Made by a program: the position numbers and the translations under genes. Shown here one piece after another: positions 1 to 3,778 of a stretch of 5,631 nt of DNA. The DNA is from an uncultured Ruminococcus sp. (GTDB taxonomy: Bacteria; Bacillota; Clostridia; Oscillospirales; Acutalibacteraceae), in NCBI GenBank assembly GCA_945632055.1, contig CALZCU010000083.1, positions 1 through 5,631 of the forward strand. The letters are read 5' to 3'. The number at the start of each line of letters is the position of its first letter. Position 1 is the stretch's first letter. The notes under the pieces were generated by a model. The model worked only from the letters and a program-made list of their open reading frames with translations. It made no database searches and was not told the DNA's origin.

Positions 1-2
1 AT

Positions 3-41
3 AGTAAACTGCTCGAAAACGGTCGGGCAATGAAGGTTTGA
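3..41 (+). CDS. 3' end of an unidentified gene (partial)
   Basis: An open frame entering from the left edge reads SKLLENGRAMKV and then TGA. It is followed 29 nt later by a hairpin with a T-tract, as expected at the end of a gene. Only twelve residues are visible, so no family can be named. The reading frame is chosen because the peptide looks protein-like and sits just ahead of the terminator. The other two frames also stop nearby, so this could be chance. Confidence 0.3.
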   Translation, partial: SKLLENGRAMKV

Positions 42-70
42 TATTATCAATCTGTCTGCTCGAATTGCGT

Positions 71-91
71 GTCGAGGCACTCGACTTTTTT
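71..91 (+). terminator. Rho-independent terminator of the upstream gene
   Basis: A perfect 6-bp stem, GTCGAG (71-76) with CTCGAC (80-85), closes a three-base loop and is followed directly by six T residues (86-91) and further T-rich sequence. The stem is short but GC-rich for this AT-rich region. It probably ends the gene whose last codons lie at the left edge. Confidence 0.6.
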
Positions 92-140
92 ATTTAGGTT
101 CTTATTCAATAGTTCGGGAAAACCTGAAAATCAAAAATTT

Positions 141-166
141 AACCACCCATCAAGCGGGTGGTTTTT
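141..166 (+). terminator. Second hairpin with T-tract (terminator or element-end hairpin)
   Basis: AACCACCC (141-148) pairs perfectly with GGGTGGTT (156-163) around a 7-nt loop, and T residues run to 166. As a plain terminator it would back up the one at 71-91 and insulate the downstream promoter from read-through. ACCACCC/GGGTGGT hairpins of this shape also occur at subterminal ends of IS200/IS605-type elements, so a relic of such an element is possible. No transposase or TnpB sequence is visible. The rest of the stretch 92-258 is AT-rich DNA in which I see no gene. A/T tracts around 208-238 could act as an UP-like element for the promoter that follows. Confidence 0.55.
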
Positions 167-258
167 CTTATGCCATTGAATTTTGACTTAATAGCAAATA
201 GATCTTATAAAAAAATTTAGAGAAAATTTTTAAAATCAGAGCATATTTGGAAAAGCTA

Positions 259-287
259 TTGACAAAAGCTGATGACAAGTATATAAT
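259..287 (+). promoter_or_regulatory. Consensus sigma-A promoter of the HTH-DUF3169 operon
   Basis: TTGACA at 259-264 and TATAAT at 282-287 match the sigma-70/sigma-A consensus exactly, with the ideal 17-bp spacer. Transcription should begin near 294. The ATG at 293 therefore sits at or before the start of the mRNA, which supports the downstream ATG at 347 as the real start of the first gene. A promoter this strong implies tight repression, and operator-like repeats overlap it. Confidence 0.85.
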
Positions 288-332
288 ACATAATGACAAG
301 AATAATTGTCAGACAGACAAGTAAATTTGTCA
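273..332 (+). promoter_or_regulatory. Three tandem 21-bp operator units (TGACAA-N6-TTGTCA dyads)
   Basis: TGACAA begins at 273 and 294, and AGACAA begins at 315, each exactly 21 bp apart. The inverted partner TTGTCA is perfect at 306-311 and 327-332, also 21 bp apart. This gives one perfect dyad (294-311), one with a single mismatch (315-332), and a degenerate one (273-290) whose right arm is mostly lost. A further TGACAA overlaps the -35 box (260-265). The array covers the -10 box, the transcription start and the leader down to the ribosome binding site. It is most likely the autoregulatory operator of the adjacent HTH protein, an inference from position and symmetry. Confidence 0.65.
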
Positions 333-346
333 AATGGAGGTGCTTT

Positions 347-562
347 ATGATACTGCGCAATCGTCTGAAAGAACGCAGAGCTGCACTTAATGTCAATCAA
401 CAGGAAATGGGACGCTTATGTGGCGTGTCAAGGCAGACAATCAGCTTAATTGAACGAGGTGATTATTCGCCGTCTGTCACACTTGCCCTGACGATTGCAA
501 AAGTATGTGGAGTTACGGTAGAAGAAGTCTTTTATTTACAGGAGGAAAAAGAAAATGAATAA
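347..562 (+). CDS. Xre/Cro-family HTH transcriptional regulator, 71 aa
   Basis: This small DNA-binding protein consists almost only of an HTH_3/Xre domain. Residues 4-15 form helix 1 (RNRLKERRAAL), and residues 17-37 are the helix-turn-helix (QQEMGRLCGVSRQTISLIERG) with the recognition helix around SRQTISLIE. The SPSVTLALTIAKVCGV stretch and the VEEVF end are typical of short Cro-like repressors of the YozG type. I chose the ATG at 347 because GGAGG lies at 336-340 with a 6-nt spacer; the in-frame ATG at 293 falls at the predicted transcription start and would translate the operator. The gene overlaps the next one by 8 nt, so the two are translationally coupled. Such short Xre proteins often pair with a membrane protein of unknown function. 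Autorepression through the repeats at 273-332 is inferred. Confidence 0.9.
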   Translation: MILRNRLKERRAALNVNQQEMGRLCGVSRQTISLIERGDYSPSVTLALTIAKVCGVTVEEVFYLQEEKENE

Positions 563-1346
563 TAATGAAATCAAGCAAGCAAATCGTAAGGCAATGCCGA
601 AATTTATACTAATTATGGTCATTAGCACGATAATTGGCGGCGGAATTGGATTTTTCTCTGCAAAATACGGTCTTGACGCATTGGCAGTCAGTATAAAATC
701 TGCCGGAGAATTATTTTGTATACATATTGCACCTTGGCTTATGTTAGCGTTAGCGATCATCATACCGGTTATCTCTGTTCCGCTCTACAATAGAGCAAAA
801 AGAATGCTCGCCATATGGGACGGCGAGGATGAGGAAGTTTCTGATAATGTTGAAGGAAAGTTGTCTATCGTTATCTGGCTCACGGGAGCTGCTCTTATCA
901 TCTCATATTTTCTTATCGCTGCGTCATATTCCGGCGGTTATTCTACTTTTGATAGCGAAGAGAATACCGCACTGTTTTTAATTAGTATTGCAGCTTTCTT
1001 CGTAATTCTGATTGAAACAGTTTTTATCCAGCAAAAATGCGTAGATGCGGCAAAGAGAACCAATCCTGAAAAAACAGCCTCAGTCTATGATATGAAGTTT
1101 CAGAAGAAGTGGATAGACAGCTGCGACGAAGCTGAGAAGATTCTGATTGGCAAATGTGCATATAAGGCTTACAGCGCAACCAATGCTGTTTGCTCAATTA
1201 TTGCCATTTTGCTGGCTATTTGTGCACTTATTTTCGGAATTGGATTTTTACCCTCACTTGTAGTCTGCGTGATTTGGATTGTTAATCAGTCGGTATATTG
1301 CAAAGAAGCAATGAAGTACACTAAAGCCGGAAATAAGATTTTTTGA
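555..1346 (+). CDS. DUF3169-like six-TM membrane protein, 263 aa
   Basis: This is an integral membrane protein of unknown function. Hydrophobic segments lie at about residues 17-37, 54-77, 103-124, 138-158, 211-229 and 230-247. An acidic loop (WDGEDEEVSDNVEG, 88-101) separates TM2 and TM3. The conserved-looking soluble stretch 177-206 (VYDMKFQKKWIDSCDEAEKI, then KCAYKAYSAT) separates TM4 and TM5. That KFQKKW...SCDEAEK...YKAY pattern and the length of about 260 aa are what I recall of the DUF3169 family, but no profile search was possible. The start is firm: AGGAGG at 540-545 is 9 nt upstream and lies inside the HTH gene. The overlap with the repressor gene suggests both products are made together. 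Regulator/membrane-protein pairs of this kind (compare YozG-YoaS in Bacillus) have no established role. Transport, stress sensing or peptide immunity are all only guesses. Confidence 0.7.
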   Translation: MNNNEIKQANRKAMPKFILIMVISTIIGGGIGFFSAKYGLDALAVSIKSAGELFCIHIAPWLMLALAIIIPVISVPLYNRAKRMLAIWDGEDEEVSDNVEGKLSIVIWLTGAALIISYFLIAASYSGGYSTFDSEENTALFLISIAAFFVILIETVFIQQKCVDAAKRTNPEKTASVYDMKFQKKWIDSCDEAEKILIGKCAYKAYSATNAVCSIIAILLAICALIFGIGFLPSLVVCVIWIVNQSVYCKEAMKYTKAGNKIF

Positions 1347-1376
1347 TTGTGAGATAAAGAAGAAAAAGACATATAA

Positions 1377-1478
1377 TCGGAAGCATTACAGATTGAAGCC
1401 TACACAGCAACGGAAGTAAATGATTCACTTGTTGTAGGTACTTATCTATTCGAGATTACTTTGTATTTGTTAAATTAA
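1377..1478 (+). other. Possible gene remnant or spacer between operon and terminator
   Basis: Between the end of the membrane-protein gene and the terminator lie about 170 bp. One frame stays open for 33 codons here (from TCG at 1377 to TAA at 1476-1478). It reads like protein (EAYTATEVNDSLVVGTYLFE) but has no ATG/GTG/TTG start with a ribosome binding site and no recognised family. It may be the relic of a third gene or simply chance. A TATAAT at 1479-1484 has no good -35 partner. I see no other gene in 1347-1653. Confidence 0.15.
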
Positions 1479-1516
1479 TATAATAACAGAACAGCCCGAA
1501 ATTATCACATCTTAAT

Positions 1517-1562
1517 AATCCCTCTCGTTAGGTACAATGTATCTGACGGGAGGGATTTTTTT
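1517..1562 (+). terminator. Long-stem terminator of the HTH-DUF3169 operon
   Basis: AATCCCTC (1517-1524) pairs with GAGGGATT (1550-1557). The stem continues inward through 1525-1535 and 1539-1549 with three G-T wobbles, giving about 19 stacked pairs and a three-base loop (1536-1538). T residues run from 1556 to 1562. It ends the plus-strand operon about 170 bp past its last stop and lies before the convergent spo0A gene. The opposite strand has no strong T-tract, so it is mainly a plus-strand terminator. Confidence 0.85.
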
Positions 1563-1584
1563 AAAATAGATTAGTTCAGCAAGC

Positions 1585-1621
1585 AAAAGCTAGGATTAAT
1601 AATAAATCATAATATTAGCTT
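1585..1621 (-). terminator. Candidate terminator of spo0A
   Basis: AAGCTA (1587-1592) pairs with TAGCTT (1616-1621). After a wobble and one mismatch, ATTA (1595-1598) pairs with TAAT (1610-1613). Read on the minus strand it lies 33 nt beyond the spo0A stop and is followed by only four T residues and then GCTT, so the U-tract is weak. The stem is AU-rich. The call depends mainly on position. Confidence 0.35.
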
Positions 1622-1653
1622 CTCTGCCTGAATTGCAAGTGGTAACATCAAAT

Positions 1654-2424
1654 TTAGCCTGCGTTTTTAAGCTGGAGTCTGAGTCGGTCGGAAATCATTG
1701 CAATAAACTCGCTGTTTGTAGGCTTACCTCTGTCGTTGTGAATTGTATATCCGAAATAAGAGTTCAGAACATCAATATCTCCTCTGTCCCAAGCAACCTC
1801 AATGGCGTGTCTGATTGCACGCTCAACTCTTGAAGAGGTTGTTTCGTATTTTTTAGCAACAGAAGGATATAATTGTTTAGTGACAGCATTAATTATTTCC
1901 GGCTTTTCAACGGACATAATAATTGAATCCCTCAGGTAATGATAGCCCTTGATGTGTGCTGGAACGCCGATTTCGTGAAGAATCTCCGTAACCTTAAGCT
2001 CAATTCCGAAAATATCAAAGCTCATTGACTTGTTAAGCGCATTGTCACGGCTTTTCTTGACAAGACCTACTATATTCTCGCACATTTCTTCGAGGTTATA
2101 AGGCTTCAAAACAAAGTAGGTTGCGCCCGAGCACATAATTTCCCTTTCAAGAACAGGGCTGTGAAATGATGAAAATACAATAAAAACAGGCATATGAGAA
2201 TTTTGTCTTTTAATGTTTCTCATTACACCGATTGCATCAAGTCTCGTCATAAATGAATCCATTAAAACAACATCAGGCTGTTCCTGTCTGATACGGTTTA
2301 AAAGCTCGTCTCCATCCTTTGCGCAAAAGGATGCAGAAATATTAAAATTCTGCAATAACTTTAAATTCTCCTGCGAAAAGTCGGCTGCTTCTTCTGTGAT
2401 GATTAGTTTGATACTGTTGTCCAT
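1654..2424 (-). CDS. spo0A: Stage 0 sporulation response regulator Spo0A, 256 aa
   Basis: Spo0A is the phosphorelay-controlled transcription factor that commits the cell to sporulation; it binds 0A boxes (TGTCGAA). Residues 1-125 form the receiver, with Asp56 (VVLMDSFM) as phospho-acceptor, Ser85 at the Thr/Ser switch position and Lys107 (VLKPY). Residues 145-253 form the Spo0A C-terminal DNA-binding domain and contain its signature stretches: [19 protein letters not shown] (150-168), the recognition helix in [19 protein letters not shown] (197-215), and [17 protein letters not shown] (234-250). The length is slightly under the 267 aa of the Bacillus protein, mainly from a short linker. The receiver is unusual: the acidic pair is Glu11-Glu12 instead of Asp-Asp, the Pro four residues after the phospho-Asp is Thr60, and the following LDG is LDA. 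GGGGGAA at 2432-2438 is 7 nt from the ATG. The gene follows spoIVB, as in the conserved spoIVB-spo0A order, with its own promoter in the gap. Confidence 0.98.
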   Translation of the reverse strand: MDNSIKLIITEEAADFSQENLKLLQNFNISASFCAKDGDELLNRIRQEQPDVVLMDSFMTRLDAIGVMRNIKRQNSHMPVFIVFSSFHSPVLEREIMCSGATYFVLKPYNLEEMCENIVGLVKKSRDNALNKSMSFDIFGIELKVTEILHEIGVPAHIKGYHYLRDSIIMSVEKPEIINAVTKQLYPSVAKKYETTSSRVERAIRHAIEVAWDRGDIDVLNSYFGYTIHNDRGKPTNSEFIAMISDRLRLQLKNAG

Positions 2425-2457
2425 TGTGAAATTCCCCCAAAGTTTTGTTGTGATTTC

Positions 2458-2486
2458 ATATTACCACAAAATGGAAAACTTGGCAA
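2458..2486 (-). promoter_or_regulatory. Sigma-A-like promoter of spo0A
   Basis: Read on the minus strand, TTGCCA (2486-2481) and TAATAT (2463-2458) are separated by 17 bp. TGG precedes the -10 box, giving an extended -10 (TGnTAATAT). Transcription would start near 2451 with a leader of about 26 nt containing the GGGGGAA ribosome binding site. This allows spo0A expression independent of spoIVB. I saw no convincing sigma-H promoter of the kind used by the Bacillus spo0A Ps promoter. Confidence 0.65.
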
Positions 2487-2504
2487 TACCTTCCAATAAA
2501 TTTT

Positions 2505-2546
2505 TTCGAAAAATTGAAAAAATATTTTAATCAAGGGCTTTCGACA
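2505..2546 (-). promoter_or_regulatory. Spo0A binding sites (0A boxes) upstream of spo0A
   Basis: The minus strand carries a perfect 0A box, TGTCGAA, at 2546-2540, in the wider context GTGTCGAAAG. A second site, TTTCGAA at 2511-2505, matches six of seven positions and sits inside the 12-bp palindrome TTTTTCGAAAAA (2502-2513). Their centres are about 92 and 57 bp upstream of the predicted spo0A start. Autoregulation by Spo0A-P is known in Bacillus and expected here; that these boxes are used is inferred. The AT-rich gap shows no terminator after spoIVB, so read-through into spo0A is also possible. Confidence 0.6.
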
Positions 2547-2570
2547 CAGCAAAAATTTCAATATATGGTG

Positions 2571-3596
2571 TTATTCGTCATAATTCGTCACCATATTTTG
2601 TGCCGTTACTCCATACCCCTCGTTGGGGTTTCGCAGGAACACATGGGTGACAGCACCCACAAGCTTACCGTTCTGAACAATAGGACTTCCGCTCATTCCC
2701 TGAACTATTCCTCCGCAGTTGTTCAGCAATGCGTTGTCTGTAATTTTTATGACAAAATTTTCATTTGTATCGCTGTCAAGATTAACAATTTTCGTGATTT
2801 CGATGGAATAGTACTGTGGAGCATCACCGTCAACCGTAGTGTATATTTGAGCGTCGCCTGTTTTTATTTCGCTGTTTTCTGCAATTTCGATTTTATTTGC
2901 TTTCTGATGAAAATTGTCAGATATTGTTCCGTACACTCCTGTTTCGGTGTTCTTTTCAAGAGTGCCTATTGAGCTGTCAGTAAAATATCCGTTAAGACTT
3001 CCTGCTTTTCCTTTGGTGCTTTTCGCAACACCGTTGATTGTGGCATATACAGCTTCTCCCGAACCGAGCGGCAGAAGCAGTGCAGTATCGTTATCGCATA
3101 TTCCGTGACCGAGTGCGGCAAAATACTTATTCTCTGCGTCATAATAGGTCACTGTGCCTATTCCTGCACAGCTGTCACGAACCCACGCACCAATCAGATA
3201 CATTCCGCTTGTGTTCTTTTCAGGCTTGATTTTTTTTGTAATTTCTTTTCCGTTTCGTTCAATTGTCAGTTCAATTTCATTTCCCTGTGAATTAGCAGTC
3301 GCATTCTGCAATGCCTCGTTGGTCTTTACTGCCTCGCCGTCAACCGCTTTGATTATATCGTTTACCTTCAGACCACCGCTCTTTGCAGGGCAGATATATT
3401 TGCTTCCGTCGTAATAGCTTTCAAGCTCGATAATCACGACGCCGTTATTGTAGAACCTTATTCCAAACGGTTCTCCGCCGAGATAAACGCTTTTATTGTT
3501 TTCAACCGACTCTGCAGAGATGCTGAAAAATACGGTTAAAATTGTTACTGACAGGGCAACTGATAAAATTCTCTTTAGTTTTTCAAAATTTTTCAA
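2571..3596 (-). CDS. spoIVB: SpoIVB sporulation serine peptidase (S55 family), 341 aa
   Basis: SpoIVB is made in the forespore and exported to the intermembrane space. In Bacillus it cleaves SpoIVFA, releasing SpoIVFB to process pro-sigma-K. A basic N-terminus and hydrophobic segment (about 9-28) form the signal/membrane anchor. A PDZ domain follows at about 40-125 (SGGLKVNDIIKAVDG). The SpoIVB peptidase domain spans about 135-335. Catalytic residues expected for the family are present: His164 in AALGHGICD, Ser302 in IVQGMSGSP, and Asp287 in VIKITDNAL, matching the Bacillus His/Ser/Asp pattern. At 341 aa it is shorter than the 426-aa Bacillus protein, mostly before the PDZ domain. The start is TTG (3596-3594), supported by AAGGTG at 3607-3602 with a 5-nt spacer; no ATG fits better. 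The gene lies 146 bp upstream of spo0A. recN, which often precedes it, is absent here. Confidence 0.96.
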   Translation of the reverse strand: MKNFEKLKRILSVALSVTILTVFFSISAESVENNKSVYLGGEPFGIRFYNNGVVIIELESYYDGSKYICPAKSGGLKVNDIIKAVDGEAVKTNEALQNATANSQGNEIELTIERNGKEITKKIKPEKNTSGMYLIGAWVRDSCAGIGTVTYYDAENKYFAALGHGICDNDTALLLPLGSGEAVYATINGVAKSTKGKAGSLNGYFTDSSIGTLEKNTETGVYGTISDNFHQKANKIEIAENSEIKTGDAQIYTTVDGDAPQYYSIEITKIVNLDSDTNENFVIKITDNALLNNCGGIVQGMSGSPIVQNGKLVGAVTHVFLRNPNEGYGVTAQNMVTNYDE

Positions 3597-3676
3597 AAAA
3601 TCACCTTCTTTCCGTTGCCTTTATTAGCTTTTGCATATATAATATAAGTAAAAATAACTTTTCTGTTATTAATAAA

Positions 3677-3704
3677 TATTATGGAAGTAAGCTTTTTTGT
3701 TTTC
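3677..3704 (-). promoter_or_regulatory. Candidate forespore (sigma-G/F-type) promoter of spoIVB
   Basis: On the minus strand CATAATA (3683-3677) exactly matches the sigma-G -10 pattern CATNHTA. GAAAA (3704-3700), 16 bp upstream, fits the -35 pattern GNATR with one mismatch. The predicted start is near 3670, leaving a leader of about 75 nt. Forespore transcription of spoIVB by sigma-F/sigma-G is established in Bacillus, which supports the reading. In AT-rich DNA a -10 match alone is weak evidence. Confidence 0.45.
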
Positions 3705-3715
3705 GGATTAATCCG
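3704..3715. promoter_or_regulatory. Perfect 12-bp palindrome in the divergent promoter region
   Basis: CGGATTAATCCG is a perfect inverted repeat with no spacer, and is the most GC-rich part of the 182-bp gap between spoIVB and the ATPase gene. It touches the candidate -35 box of spoIVB and lies 8 bp upstream of the candidate -35 box of the ATPase gene. That position suits an operator for a dimeric regulator acting on either gene. No cognate regulator can be named from the window. Confidence 0.4.
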
Positions 3716-3722
3716 TATTATT

Positions 3723-3751
3723 TTCAAAAAATTTTCAAAATTTCATAAAAT
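3723..3751 (+). promoter_or_regulatory. Candidate sigma-A promoter of the P-type ATPase gene
   Basis: TTCAAA (3723-3728) and TAAAAT (3746-3751) have a 17-bp spacer and match the consensus at four and five of six positions. The start would be near 3758, leaving a leader of about 20 nt with GTGAGG just upstream of the ATG. The region is so AT-rich that other placements are possible. Confidence 0.4.
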
Positions 3752-3778
3752 ATTTAATTCTAATTCTGTGAGGTTTAT

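Noticed and set aside
293..346. Longer version of the HTH gene starting at the ATG at 293
   Set aside because: This ATG lies at the predicted transcription start, has no ribosome binding site, and the added 18 residues are just the translated operator repeats. The ATG at 347 has GGAGG at the right distance.
536..763. 75-codon minus-strand frame overlapping the start of the membrane-protein gene
   Set aside because: It is complementary to the hydrophobic start of the real gene and lacks a ribosome binding site. Its hydrophobic look is a by-product of the opposite strand.
1479..1484. TATAAT hexamer in the gap after the membrane-protein gene as a promoter
   Set aside because: The best upstream hexamer at the right spacing (TTACTT) is a poor -35, and no gene follows before the terminator at 1517-1562.
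2514..2972. 152-codon plus-strand open frame opposite spoIVB
   Set aside because: It is the antisense shadow of a clearly recognised gene. The peptide matches no family I know and has no convincing ribosome binding site. The shorter plus-strand frames between 2914 and 3872 and the one at 2213-2530 are rejected for the same reason.
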